A program made the position numbers and the translations under genes. From positions 62,001-126,000 of the forward strand of contig NZ_QJKC01000010.1 in NCBI RefSeq assembly GCF_003202035.1: 64,000 bases of DNA, given 5' to 3'. This DNA comes from Aquitalea magnusonii. Its GTDB lineage: Bacteria > Pseudomonadota > Gammaproteobacteria > Burkholderiales > Chromobacteriaceae. This document shows positions 19,828-28,187 of the stretch, in pieces. Under the pieces are notes generated by a model. It was not told where the DNA came from and ran no database searches. It saw nothing but the letters and a program-made list of their open reading frames with translations. Each line of letters begins with the position of its first letter. Position 1 is the first letter of the stretch.

Positions 19828-20630
19828 CCGCCGGAGATCACCGAGTCATGTTCATCCGGCAGCGGCGCATAAAAGCTGCTGGGTGATACGCCCAGCTCGC
19901 GCTTGAACATGGTGGCAAAGGCACTGGGGCTGGCATAGCCCAGGTCCAGTGCCACTTCCAGCACGCTGGCCCCGCAGGCCAGCTTTTCCAGTGCGGCAAT
20001 CAGCCGGGCCTGCCGCCGCCACTGCCCCAGCGACAGGCCGGTTTCGCGACTGAAACGCCGCTGCAGCGTGCGCGCATCCATGGCCAGTTGCGCGGCCCAC
20101 TCCTCCACCGAACGCGCATCACCCGGATCGGCCTGCAAGGCAGCACACAGGCCTTGCAGGGCCGCACTGTGCGGCCGTGGCAAGGACAGCGCCAGCGTGG
20201 GCAGGCTGCGGATTTCATCCAGTAGCAGTTTCATCAGCCGCTCATCGCGCGAATCGGCCGCATACGGCACAGCGATATCCATGGCCGCCAGAATCAGCTC
20301 GCGCAACAAGGGCGAAATGGCCAGCACCCGGCATTCCTGCGGCAGCCCGTCCAGGCTGTCTTCCCGCACATACACCGTGCGCATGCGCACCGCGCTGATC
20401 ATCCGCACCTGGTGCCAGGTGGCAATCGGCAGCCAGATGCCACGGGTAGGCGGCACGATCCACTGCCCCAGTGCGGTGCTCACCACCATCACCCCTTCCA
20501 CCGCATACAAGAGCTGGGCGGTGGGATGGGCATGCCGCGGGGTGCTTTCTCCGGCCGGATAATCGCGCGCCTTGGCCACCACCGGCGCAATACCAGTGTC
20601 GTACTGGTGCAGATGCTGATAATCAGTCAT
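19824..20630 (-). CDS. AraC family regulator with cupin sensor domain
   Basis: About 268 residues. The N-terminal cupin part has HAHPTAQLLYAVEGVM and RGIWLPIATWHQV; the C-terminal part holds two helix-turn-helix motifs, with LGYASPSAFATMFKRELGVSPS as the second. This is the short cupin-AraC type that often controls an adjacent exporter. It is divergent from the Fsr-type exporter, with about 70 bp between the starts, so control of that gene and of itself is likely. ATG 20630 or 20639 may be used. Confidence 0.9.
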   Translation of the reverse strand: MTDYQHLHQYDTGIAPVVAKARDYPAGESTPRHAHPTAQLLYAVEGVMVVSTALGQWIVPPTRGIWLPIATWHQVRMISAVRMRTVYVREDSLDGLPQECRVLAISPLLRELILAAMDIAVPYAADSRDERLMKLLLDEIRSLPTLALSLPRPHSAALQGLCAALQADPGDARSVEEWAAQLAMDARTLQRRFSRETGLSLGQWRRQARLIAALEKLACGASVLEVALDLGYASPSAFATMFKRELGVSPSSFYAPLPDEHDSVISGG

Positions 20631-20698
20631 GACTGTCATTTTCTCGCAGATAATTGCCCTTCATGCGCAGGACGGGCAGGACACCCCTTGATAGCATG

Positions 20699-21925
20699 AT
20701 GAACCCACCACCACAAGACGACATCATCATGACAAGCGCCAGCCAGAGCATGGCACCGCCGCAGGACACCCGCTTCCGGGTATTGGGTGCCATCAGCTTT
20801 ACCCATTTCCTCAACGACATGTTGCAGTCGCTGATTCTGGCCATCTACCCCGTGCTCAAGGGTGGCTTTCACCTGAGCTTTGCCCAGATCGGCCTGATGA
20901 CCCTGGTTTACCAGTGCACCGCCTCGCTGCTGCAGCCGCTGGTCGGCATCTATACCGACAAGCGCCCACTACCCTACTCGCTGGTTTTCGGCATGGGCTC
21001 CACGCTGTGCGGCCTGTTGCTGCTGTCCGTGGCAGCCAGCTATCCGGTGCTGCTGATCGCCGCCGCACTGGTGGGCACCGGCTCGTCCATCTTCCACCCG
21101 GAATCCTCGCGCGTGGCGCGCATGGCCTCCGGCGGCCGTCATGGTCTGGCGCAGTCGCTGTTTCAAGTAGGGGGCAATACCGGCTCTGCCACCGGCCCCT
21201 TGCTGGCGGCGCTGGTGGTGTTTCCCTACGGCCAGCCCAGCCTGGCCTGGTTCTCGCTGGCCGCCCTCTTGGGCATGCTGGTGCTGTGGCGCATCGGCGT
21301 CTGGTATAGCCACCAGCAACGCACGGCCAAGGCGCACAAGGCCATTGTGCCCACCGGCCTGTCACCGCAGCGTACGGCGTTCACGCTGGGGGTGCTGGTG
21401 CTGTTGGTGTTCTCCAAGTATTTCTATCTCACCAGCATCACCAGCTATTTCACCTTTTACCTGATGCAGCACTTCGGGCTGGGTATTCAGGCGGCACAGC
21501 TGCATTTGTTCATCTTCCTGTTTGCCGTGGCCGCCGGCACGGTGCTGGGCGGGCCGATTGGCGATGCCATCGGCCGCAAGCGGGTGATCTGGTTTTCGAT
21601 TCTGGGCGTGGCACCGTTTACCCTGGCCTTGCCGCATGTGGACCTGTTCTGGACCAGCGTGCTGTCCTTCATCATCGGCTTCATTCTGGCCTCGGCCTTC
21701 TCCGCCATCCTGGTGTATGCGCAGGAGCTGGTGCCGGGCAAGGTGGGCATGGTGTCCGGGCTGTTCTTCGGCTTTGCCTTCGGCATTGGCGGTATCGGTG
21801 CGGCGGTGCTGGGCAAGGTGGCCGACCATTACGGCATCGAAACCGTCTACCAGCTGTGCGCTTTCCTGCCCTTGCTGGGAGTGATTACCGTGCTGCTGCC
21901 CGACCTGCACCGTAAAAAAGCCTGA
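20699..21925 (+). CDS. fsr: MFS exporter, fosmidomycin resistance (Fsr) type
   Basis: A 12-helix major facilitator exporter of about 408 residues. ISFTHFLNDMLQSLILAIYP and GTGSSIFHPESSRVARMASG are characteristic of the Fsr family, and GGPIGDAIGRKRVIW is the MFS loop motif. E. coli Fsr exports fosmidomycin; the natural substrate is unknown. Possible starts are 20696/20699 and 20729; conserved sequence begins near TRFRVLGAIS, so all are compatible. The divergent AraC gene is the likely regulator. Confidence 0.88.
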   Translation: MNPPPQDDIIMTSASQSMAPPQDTRFRVLGAISFTHFLNDMLQSLILAIYPVLKGGFHLSFAQIGLMTLVYQCTASLLQPLVGIYTDKRPLPYSLVFGMGSTLCGLLLLSVAASYPVLLIAAALVGTGSSIFHPESSRVARMASGGRHGLAQSLFQVGGNTGSATGPLLAALVVFPYGQPSLAWFSLAALLGMLVLWRIGVWYSHQQRTAKAHKAIVPTGLSPQRTAFTLGVLVLLVFSKYFYLTSITSYFTFYLMQHFGLGIQAAQLHLFIFLFAVAAGTVLGGPIGDAIGRKRVIWFSILGVAPFTLALPHVDLFWTSVLSFIIGFILASAFSAILVYAQELVPGKVGMVSGLFFGFAFGIGGIGAAVLGKVADHYGIETVYQLCAFLPLLGVITVLLPDLHRKKA

Positions 21926-21949
21926 GTCACGCGGCACCTTGACAAACAA

Positions 21950-22142
21950 CCCTCTCGCTTTCTGAAAGGAAAGCAAGGCTCCTTTCTTCAATTGGCAAGG
22001 CCAGGACGGGGGAAAGGCGAATAGATGGGAAGGCTGCGGAATCAGTGACTTAATCGAAAGGCCCGGCTTTGCCGGGTCCAGTACAATGGCTCCAAATAAC
22101 TTTGTCAGCAGCCTGAAAACCGGCCATCACGGCCGGTTTTTT
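21950..22142 (+). repeat. Dispersed intergenic element, copy A (about 190 bp)
   Basis: This sequence matches the reverse complement of 55322-55510 over almost its whole length. Shared blocks in order are CCCTCTCGCT, AAGGAAAGC, AGGCTCC, GAATAGATGG, AAGGCTGCG, a block from TCGAAAGGCCCGGC to GGGTCCAGTACAAT, CAAATA, and TTGTCAGCAGCCTGAAAA. Both copies end in a terminator hairpin. The core has a CCCGGC-TTT-GCCGGG hairpin. It lies between the convergent fsr and mliC genes. No transposase or clear target duplication is seen. It may be a REP/MITE-like repeat or a duplicated non-coding RNA. Confidence 0.75.
22116..22142. terminator. Terminator at the end of repeat copy A
   Basis: A 10-bp perfect stem (AAAACCGGCC with GGCCGGTTTT) around ATCAC, followed by two more T. 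It can act in both directions between the convergent fsr and mliC genes. Confidence 0.85.
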
Positions 22143-22549
22143 CATGGTGCGGGCGGGGTGGGGACCGCAGGGATGGGGGCGGCTGCCAGCGGCTGGCAAT
22201 CGCGCGCCAGCGTACGCCCGCCGCGGGTGAGCAAGACCGACTGCTCGCCCTTGTTCCACCACACCAGCAGCTGGCTGGCATAACGCACGCCGCTGGCACT
22301 GCTGACCCGCACCAGCCGGTAGTGCTGCCCCTGCCAGAGAATGCGGATGGGCAGCACATCGGCCACTTCCGGCTGCGGATATTCCACGCTGAGCAGGCGA
22401 TGGGCCGCGCATTGGTAATCCACCCGCTGCATGGCCGGTACGGCCTCGCCGGAGACCGCCTCGCCAGCCTTCTCCAGCAGCAGGGGCTGCGGTTCGGCCA
22501 GCAGCGGCAAGGGTAGCAGGCAGGCCAGCAATACAGGCAACAGCTTCAT
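22142..22549 (-). CDS. MliC-family C-type lysozyme inhibitor-like periplasmic protein
   Basis: A 135-residue protein with a clear signal peptide (MKLLPVLLACLLPLPLLAEP). The mature part has YQCAAHRLLSVEY and SGVRYASQLLVWWNKGEQ, the pattern of the MliC/PliC lysozyme-inhibitor fold. There is no lipobox cysteine, so it is probably soluble in the periplasm. The C-terminus is Pro/Ala-rich. Its ATG overlaps the ampG stop (ATGA), so it is translated with a muropeptide permease, a sensible pairing for cell-wall protection. Confidence 0.82.
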   Translation of the reverse strand: MKLLPVLLACLLPLPLLAEPQPLLLEKAGEAVSGEAVPAMQRVDYQCAAHRLLSVEYPQPEVADVLPIRILWQGQHYRLVRVSSASGVRYASQLLVWWNKGEQSVLLTRGGRTLARDCQPLAAAPIPAVPTPPAP

Positions 22550-23826
22550 GACGTTTCCTTGTCGATGGTGTCCCCATGCCACGGGGCCACCTTCAGCAAC
22601 AACAACATGCCGGGCAAGGCCAGTACCGCGCACAGCAGGAAAAACCCGCCCCAGCCCACGGCATCCACAATATAGCCGGTGGCGGCATTGGCAAAGGTGC
22701 GCGGCACCGCTGACAAGCTGGTAAACAGGGCAAACTGGGTGGCGGTATAGGCCGGATGGGTGGTGCGGGCGATAAAGGCGACAAAGGCTGCCGTCCCCAG
22801 GCCGACGCCCAGCGCCTCGAAACCGATCACCAGGGCCAACTGGCCTAACTGGACAGGACCAACCTGCTGAAAATGGCCATAGCTGGCCAGCCAGGCGAAG
22901 CCCAGTATCGACAGCAGCTGCACCACGCCAAACAGCCATAGCGCACGGTTGATGCCCAGCTTGAGCATCCACACCCCGCCCAGCAGGCCGCCGATGACCG
23001 CCGGCCACAGTCCGGCGTTCTTGGCCACCAGGCCGATCTGCGACTTGGCAAAGCCCATGTCCAGGTAAAACGGCGTGGCCAGCGCGGTGGCCATGCTGTC
23101 ACCCAGCTTGTACAGGAAGATGAAGCCCAGAATGGTGGCGGCAGCCTGCCAGCCCTGGCGCTGGATGAATTCGTGAAACGGCTCCACCACCGCCTCGCGC
23201 AGGGTCTTGGGTGGTGCTGCCGCCAGCTTGGGCTCGGACACCAGCAGGGTCATCAGCACCCCGGGCAGCATGAACAGCGCGGTGATGATGAAGACATTGG
23301 CCCAACTGGTGTGATCAGCCAGAATCAGCGACAAAGAGCCCGGCACCAGGCCGGCCAGCCGATAGGCATTGATATGGATGGCATTGCCCAGCCCCAGCTC
23401 GGCCTCGTCCAGCAGCTCGCGGCGGTAGGCATCCAGCACGATGTCCTGGCTGGCGGAGAAAAAGGCCACCACTGCCGCCAGCATGGCGATCTGCTGTAGT
23501 TGCAGCCGTGGATCGAACAGACCGAACAGGGCCATGCTGATGAGCAGGGCCAGCTGGCTGAGCAGCATCCAGCCGCGCCGTCGCCCCAGCAGCGGCGGCA
23601 CGAAACGATCCAGCAGCGGCGACCACAGGAATTTCCAGGTATAGGGCAGGCCGATCAGGGCAAACAGGCCGATGGCCTTGAGATTGACACCTTCGCTGCG
23701 CAGCCAGGCTGGCAACAGGTTGATCAGCAGATACAGCGGCAAACCGGAAGCAAAGCCGGTGAACACGCAAATCAGCATGCGGCGCGACAGGATGGCCTCG
23801 CGCCAGTGCAGGGGAGCTTGTTTCAT
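22546..23826 (-). CDS. ampG: AmpG-family muropeptide permease
   Basis: A 426-residue MFS permease importing anhydro-muropeptides for cell-wall recycling. VFTGFASGLPLYLLINLLPA and LPYTWKFLWSPLLDRFVPP near the N-terminus and SASQDIVLDAYRRELL (about 125) are diagnostic of AmpG. ATG 23826 is chosen because the conserved N-terminus begins at MKQAPLHWREA. It is followed directly by the lysozyme-inhibitor-like gene with a 4-bp overlap. No ampC or ampR is nearby. Confidence 0.93.
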   Translation of the reverse strand: MKQAPLHWREAILSRRMLICVFTGFASGLPLYLLINLLPAWLRSEGVNLKAIGLFALIGLPYTWKFLWSPLLDRFVPPLLGRRRGWMLLSQLALLISMALFGLFDPRLQLQQIAMLAAVVAFFSASQDIVLDAYRRELLDEAELGLGNAIHINAYRLAGLVPGSLSLILADHTSWANVFIITALFMLPGVLMTLLVSEPKLAAAPPKTLREAVVEPFHEFIQRQGWQAAATILGFIFLYKLGDSMATALATPFYLDMGFAKSQIGLVAKNAGLWPAVIGGLLGGVWMLKLGINRALWLFGVVQLLSILGFAWLASYGHFQQVGPVQLGQLALVIGFEALGVGLGTAAFVAFIARTTHPAYTATQFALFTSLSAVPRTFANAATGYIVDAVGWGGFFLLCAVLALPGMLLLLKVAPWHGDTIDKETS

Positions 23827-23854
23827 GAATCCTTGTGGCCGGGGCCAGCAATGC

Positions 23855-23878
23855 AAAAAGGCGACCGTAGCCGCCTTT
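23855..23878 (-). terminator. Terminator after metW
   Basis: A 7-bp stem (AAAGGCG with CGCCTTT) and 8-nt loop, followed on the minus strand by TTTTT including stem bases. It lies 16 bp past the metW stop and before ampG. Confidence 0.7.
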
Positions 23879-23893
23879 GTGGGTCATCGGTAC

Positions 23894-24496
23894 TCAGCCG
23901 GGCTGGCGGGCTACACGGTAGAACGCCAGGCTGCCGCGCAGATTGGGCAGGAAATGAATGCGCTTTGCCTCGTTCATCACCACCCGCTCCAGCACGCGGA
24001 TGCCATTCTTGGCACACAGCGCCTCGAAGTCGCCCAGCATGCACCAGTGGATGTTCGGCGTGTTGTACCACTCGTAGGGAATGGTTTCCGATACCGGCAT
24101 ATGGCCTTGCAGAATCTGCCAGCGGTTTTCCCAGTAGCCGAAATTGGGGAAGGTGACGATGGCCTCGCGGCCGACGCGCAGCATTTCCACCAGAATCTGC
24201 TCGGTATTGTGCATGGCCTGGATGGTCTGCGACAACACCACATGGTCGAAGCGCTGGTCTTCGAACTCGGCCAGACCGGTTTCCAGGTTGCCCTGGATGG
24301 CGTTGACGCCCGCTTCCACGCAGCGCACCACATTGTTGACGTCAAAGTCCACGCCATAGCCACGCACCGCCTTGTGGCGGTTCAGCCAGGACAGCAGCGC
24401 ACCATCGCCGCAGCCCAGGTCCAGCACGCGGCTGGAGGGGGCCACCCAGTCGGCAATCAGTTGCAGGTCGGCCCGCAAGGTTTGGTTTGCGCTCAT
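23894..24496 (-). CDS. metW: Methionine biosynthesis protein MetW
   Basis: A 200-residue methyltransferase-fold protein that works with MetX in many proteobacteria. The SAM-binding-like motif [12 protein letters not shown] is near residue 32, followed by YGVDFD and [15 protein letters not shown]. No independent methyltransferase reaction is established in this family. The start overlaps the metX stop by 4 bp, the usual metXW arrangement. Confidence 0.95.
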   Translation of the reverse strand: MSANQTLRADLQLIADWVAPSSRVLDLGCGDGALLSWLNRHKAVRGYGVDFDVNNVVRCVEAGVNAIQGNLETGLAEFEDQRFDHVVLSQTIQAMHNTEQILVEMLRVGREAIVTFPNFGYWENRWQILQGHMPVSETIPYEWYNTPNIHWCMLGDFEALCAKNGIRVLERVVMNEAKRIHFLPNLRGSLAFYRVARQPG

Positions 24497-25635
24497 GCGT
24501 TCACCTCCTCGGCCACGCGGTTGAGATAGGCGCGCATCAGCTTGACATAGGGTTCGTCCAGCATCAGGAAGGCATCATGGCCGTGCACCGATTCGATTTC
24601 GCCGTACACCACTTCCTTGTCCGCCGCCACCAGCGCCTTGACGATTTCGCGCGAGCGCTCTGGCGAAAAGCGCCAGTCCGAGGTAAAACTGGCCACCATG
24701 AAGCGGGCGCTGGCTTTACGCAGCGCCGCCACCAGGTCGTCGTTCAGGTCCTTGGCCGGGTCGAAGTAATCCAGCGCCTTGGTCATCAGCAGATAGGTAT
24801 TGGCATCGAAGTAATCTGAAAACTTGTCGCCCTGGTAGCGCAGGTAGGATTCGATCTCGAATTCCACCTCGAAACCAAACTGGTAATCCCCGCTTTTCAG
24901 CATGCGGCCGAATTTCTCGCCCATGCCGTCGTCGGACAGATAGGTGATATGCCCCAGCATGCGCGCCAGCCGCAGGCCACGGCGCGGAATGGCATGCTGG
25001 GCGTAGAAGTCGCCGCCATGGAAATCGGGGTCGGTGAGAATGGCCTGACGGGCGACATCATTGAAGGCAATGTTCTGTGCCGACAGCTTGGGCGCCGAGG
25101 CAATCACCAGCGCATGCGCCACCCGCTCCGGGTAGTCGATGCTCCACTGCAGGGCCTGCATGCCGCCCAGGCTGCCGCCAATCACCGCCGCCCAGCGGTC
25201 TATGCCCAGCCGGTCGGCCAGCCGCGCTTGCGAGCGCACCCAGTCCGGCACCGTCACCACCGGAAAGGAAGACCCCCAGGGCTGGCCGGTGGCCGGATTG
25301 ATGGAGGACGGGCCGGTACTGCCGTGGCAGCCGCCCAGATTGTTCAGCCCCACCACAAAAAAACGGTCGGTATCGATGGGCTTGCCGGGCCCCACCATAT
25401 TGTCCCACCAGCCGGCGGCCTTATCATCGGCAGCATAGCGCCCCGCCACATGGTGGTGGCCGGACAGCGCATGGCAGATCAGGATGGCATTGCTGCGCGC
25501 GGCATTGAGCGTGCCATAGGTTTCAAAACACAGTTGGTAGGCAGGCAGCACGGCAGCGCTGGCCAGATGCAGCGGGGTATCGAACTCCGCGATCTGTGCC
25601 TTTACGATGCCGACAGACCTTGTCAGATCAGACAT
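24493..25635 (-). CDS. metX: Homoserine O-acyltransferase MetX
   Basis: Activates homoserine with an acyl-CoA for methionine synthesis; cytoplasmic alpha/beta hydrolase fold of 380 residues. The nucleophile is Ser155 in [14 protein letters not shown]. The acid and base lie in the C-terminal part, with His in [22 protein letters not shown] near residue 54 is typical. Whether the donor is acetyl-CoA or succinyl-CoA cannot be decided by eye, and many proteobacterial MetX use succinyl-CoA. It forms an operon with metW. Confidence 0.95.
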   Translation of the reverse strand: MSDLTRSVGIVKAQIAEFDTPLHLASAAVLPAYQLCFETYGTLNAARSNAILICHALSGHHHVAGRYAADDKAAGWWDNMVGPGKPIDTDRFFVVGLNNLGGCHGSTGPSSINPATGQPWGSSFPVVTVPDWVRSQARLADRLGIDRWAAVIGGSLGGMQALQWSIDYPERVAHALVIASAPKLSAQNIAFNDVARQAILTDPDFHGGDFYAQHAIPRRGLRLARMLGHITYLSDDGMGEKFGRMLKSGDYQFGFEVEFEIESYLRYQGDKFSDYFDANTYLLMTKALDYFDPAKDLNDDLVAALRKASARFMVASFTSDWRFSPERSREIVKALVAADKEVVYGEIESVHGHDAFLMLDEPYVKLMRAYLNRVAEEVNA

Positions 25636-25770
25636 AACAAAAAAGGCCTCTATTGATTATTGCCCCGCCGGCGGCCTTGCTGGCCATTCTCGCTGCGGAG
25701 CCTCCTGTAGGCTACGGCTGCTATCATCGCCTGTCTGGCCGATTATATCCATAGCCTTGCTTGCTACCGT
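25636..25770 (-). promoter_or_regulatory. metX leader with candidate -10 and attenuator-like element
   Basis: On the minus strand TATAAT is present at about 25743-25748, which would leave a leader of about 100 nt. The leader ends AAGGCC (25673-25678), a 24-nt loop, GGCCTT (25643-25648) and six T only 3 nt before the ATG. A second GGCC just upstream could compete for pairing. No Shine-Dalgarno is visible close to the ATG. I cannot match it to a known SAM riboswitch class. Confidence 0.35.
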
Positions 25771-25819
25771 ACCGCCGGCACCGCATAATCGGCCCGGTTT
25801 TCTTCTCTCCGTCCCCGCC

Positions 25820-26002
25820 ATGATCGGTCGCCTGTTCCGCCTGTTGCTGCTGTTTGCCGTGCTGTATGCCATCGCACGCTGGCTGCTGGACCGGCGTCAG
25901 CGGGCAAGCCTGCGCGAATTCATCAGCACCCTGGCCACCGCCCTGCTGGCCGCCTCGGCCATCTTCGTGCTGCTGTACTGGCTGGGCTTTCATCAGCTCT
26001 AG
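25820..26002 (+). CDS. Small two-helix membrane protein
   Basis: A 60-residue ORF starting MIGRLFRLLLLFAVLYAIARWLL, with a second hydrophobic stretch (ATALLAASAIFVLLYWLGF) after a basic loop (DRRQRASLRE). Composition and codon use match the region. No family is recognised. It lies divergent from metX. It could be a small inner-membrane protein; the lack of a strong ribosome site keeps confidence moderate. Confidence 0.5.
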   Translation: MIGRLFRLLLLFAVLYAIARWLLDRRQRASLREFISTLATALLAASAIFVLLYWLGFHQL

Positions 26003-26355
26003 CCCGGCCGGGCAAGGCACGGTGTCGTTCGCATACCGCCCGGCAGCGACTCACCCGATAGCCTGGCAGCCCAGGCGCAAGGCAGGCTCAGGCAAACAAT
26101 CCGCAGGATATTCAAGGCTGGATGCGGGAGGCACCAGGCCGCAGCAGGCTTGCTGCAAATGGCTGCAGTGCATGCGCAGCACGGTCAGACCGCCAGGGCG
26201 GGAAGAGGTGGAAGCACAACCAGTGGGGGCTACACCGCCGGACAGCGGCAGGGCACCGTCAGGCACAGGCAGATATAGCTTAGTGGACAGACCTTGCGCA
26301 ATCCGGTGTCTTGTCAGTGCGGTCCCGGCTCCGTGCGCAAGCTAGCAGGAGTGTG
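26003..26355. other. Intergenic region without recognised gene
   Basis: 353 bp of GC-rich sequence between the small membrane protein and the convergent fimbrial gene. Open frames here have implausible Cys/Pro/Arg-rich translations. I see no strong terminator, tRNA or repeat. Confidence 0.5.
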
Positions 26356-26889
26356 TTACTGGTACTGAACCGTGTAGTAGACGCTGGCGGTCACCGTGCC
26401 CGCCACGGCCACACCCGTGGCATAGTATTTCGCCTGATAGCGTAAGGTGGCCGTGCCACTGCTGATCGGAAATGCCGCGCCGCTACTGCCAAACGCACCA
26501 CTTCCCTGGCCGACGGCGATGGGGGTGGTGGACGAGAGGTTATACAAGGCGACATCGACATTCCTGGCTGTGCCGGTATTGATCAGGCGCCCGGCGGCAT
26601 TGACATTGCTGTCGTATTCAAACCAGATGGCCGCCTGGGTGGAGGCACCGCTGCATGCGGTCAGCGAAATGGAAAAATCCGTGGTACCGGCGGTGGCGGC
26701 GGCGACAGCCAGCGCTTTGGTCGACACCGTGGGCAGGGTGATGCTGCCGCTGCTGGAACCCCCGGCCACGCTGATGGTGCAGCTTTCTGCAGAAACATTG
26801 CCATTGATGGTGAGAGTCCCATCGTAAGCATACGCTTGTGAAACAAGCCCAGCCAAAGCCGTACCGAGAATAATCAATGACCTGTGCAT
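26356..26889 (-). CDS. Orphan type 1 fimbrial-type subunit
   Basis: A 177-residue secreted protein with signal peptide MHRSLIILGTALAGLVSQAYA. The mature part begins YDGTLTINGNVSAESCTIS, typical of chaperone-usher pilins, with Cys37 and Cys79 able to form the usual disulfide. The C-terminus ends in alternating hydrophobics with a penultimate-type Tyr (VYYTVQYQ), the donor-strand-exchange pattern. GGGAG lies upstream of the ATG. No chaperone or usher is encoded nearby, so it needs partners elsewhere or is a relic. Confidence 0.8.
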   Translation of the reverse strand: MHRSLIILGTALAGLVSQAYAYDGTLTINGNVSAESCTISVAGGSSSGSITLPTVSTKALAVAAATAGTTDFSISLTACSGASTQAAIWFEYDSNVNAAGRLINTGTARNVDVALYNLSSTTPIAVGQGSGAFGSSGAAFPISSGTATLRYQAKYYATGVAVAGTVTASVYYTVQYQ

Positions 26890-27277
26890 TTTGCCGCTCC
26901 CTGAATATTTGATTCATCGCTTAACAAGAAAAGTCACTCTTTTTTATTGCTTGTGTTACGACTGAAGCCATTGGCTTCAAGTGACTGTTTTCTATATAGG
27001 AAATAATTTGATCTATGTAAAACTACTTAGAAATTTTTCTGCAAAAAACTTCTGCGGCAATGGCTGGCTGCAGCTTGGCCATTCCCGCCCGGCAGGCCGC
27101 GCTGGCAACCGTCCACGCCCCCCGAACCCCCCCTCCTTCAGCCCATGCCGCGGCTTGCTCGGCCGTGTACATAAAAATTAGCCATTGGCTATCAGATCAG
27201 CCTGAACAATCGTAAAGTTTGCATGTCAGATTCCGCTTGTTGCTGCGACAAAGAAACACAGCACCGGAGAAACCATC
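26890..27277. promoter_or_regulatory. Divergent upstream region of the fimbrial gene and msrP
   Basis: 388 bp. The part next to the fimbrial gene (about 26920-27050) is clearly AT-rich, with TATATAGG and GTAAAACTACTTAG-like stretches, unlike the flanks. The half near msrP returns to high GC. It probably holds both promoters and any switch for the fimbrial gene. No perfect inverted repeat of the fim-switch type is visible. Confidence 0.45.
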
Positions 27278-28186
27278 ATGCTCATCAAGAAACCCGCAGA
27301 TATCCAGCCGTCGGAAATCACTCCCGAAGGCGTGTACTTCAACCGCCGCCAGTTCATGCTGGGCAGTGCCGGGCTGTTGCTGTCCGGTGAAACCCTGGCC
27401 GCACTGGCGGGCAAGAAAAGCCCGCTGTCCAGCGCGGACAAACCCAACAGCCTGAAAGACATCAGCAGCTACAACAACTACTACGAGTTCGGCACCGACA
27501 AGAGCGAACCGGCCCTGTATGCCGGCAGCCTGAAAACCCGGCCGTGGAATGTGGTGGTGGATGGTGAAGTGGGCAAGGTGCGCAGCTTTGGCATCGAGGA
27601 ACTGCTGAAACAGCCGCTGGAAGAACGCATCTACCGCCTGCGCTGCGTGGAAGGCTGGAGCATGGTGATTCCGTGGATAGGCTTTCCGCTGGCCAGCCTG
27701 CTTAAACAGGTGGCCCCCACTTCGCGTGCCAAATACGTGGCCTTTGAAACCCTGCAACGCCCGTCCGAGATGCCCGGCCAGCGCAGCCGGGTGCTGGACT
27801 GGCCTTACCGCGAGGGTCTGCGCATGGATGAAGCCATGCACCCGCTCACCATTCTGGCGGTCGGCCTGTACAACGATGTGCTGCCCAATCAGAACGGCGC
27901 GCCGATCCGGCTGGTGGTGCCGTGGAAATACGGTTTCAAGAGCATCAAGTCCATTGTGCGCATTCATTTGCAGGAGCAAATGCCGGCCACCAGCTGGAAT
28001 ATGGCCAATGCCCATGAGTACGGCTTCTATTCCAATGTGAACCCGGAGGTGGACCACCCGCGCTGGAGCCAGGCCAGCGAGCGGCGCATCGGCGAATTCC
28101 TCAAGCGCAAGACGTTGATGTTCAATGGCTATGGCGATCAGGTGGCCAGCCTGTATCGCGGCATGGACCTGCGGCGGAATTTCTGA
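27278..28186 (+). CDS. msrP: Periplasmic methionine sulfoxide reductase, molybdopterin subunit
   Basis: Repairs oxidised methionines in periplasmic proteins with a Mo-molybdopterin centre. A Tat signal is present ([17 protein letters not shown], residues 22-38). Cys123 in [11 protein letters not shown] is the expected Mo ligand. At 302 aa it is close to E. coli MsrP. CCGGAG precedes the ATG. It is followed 1 bp later by its membrane partner msrQ. Confidence 0.96.
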   Translation: MLIKKPADIQPSEITPEGVYFNRRQFMLGSAGLLLSGETLAALAGKKSPLSSADKPNSLKDISSYNNYYEFGTDKSEPALYAGSLKTRPWNVVVDGEVGKVRSFGIEELLKQPLEERIYRLRCVEGWSMVIPWIGFPLASLLKQVAPTSRAKYVAFETLQRPSEMPGQRSRVLDWPYREGLRMDEAMHPLTILAVGLYNDVLPNQNGAPIRLVVPWKYGFKSIKSIVRIHLQEQMPATSWNMANAHEYGFYSNVNPEVDHPRWSQASERRIGEFLKRKTLMFNGYGDQVASLYRGMDLRRNF

Positions 28187-28187
28187 C

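Noticed and set aside
22053-22076. CCCGGC-TTT-GCCGGG hairpin as a simple fsr terminator
   Set aside because: It lacks a T-run and recurs inside the copy at about 55.4 kb, so it belongs to the dispersed element.
25636-25819. Known SAM riboswitch upstream of metX
   Set aside because: I looked for SAM-I, SAM-II and SAH-type core sequences and could not match them, so only an unnamed leader structure is reported.
25854-26345. 163-codon frame running past the small membrane protein
   Set aside because: Cys/Pro/Trp-rich with no pattern, and partly the shifted frame of the 60-residue ORF.
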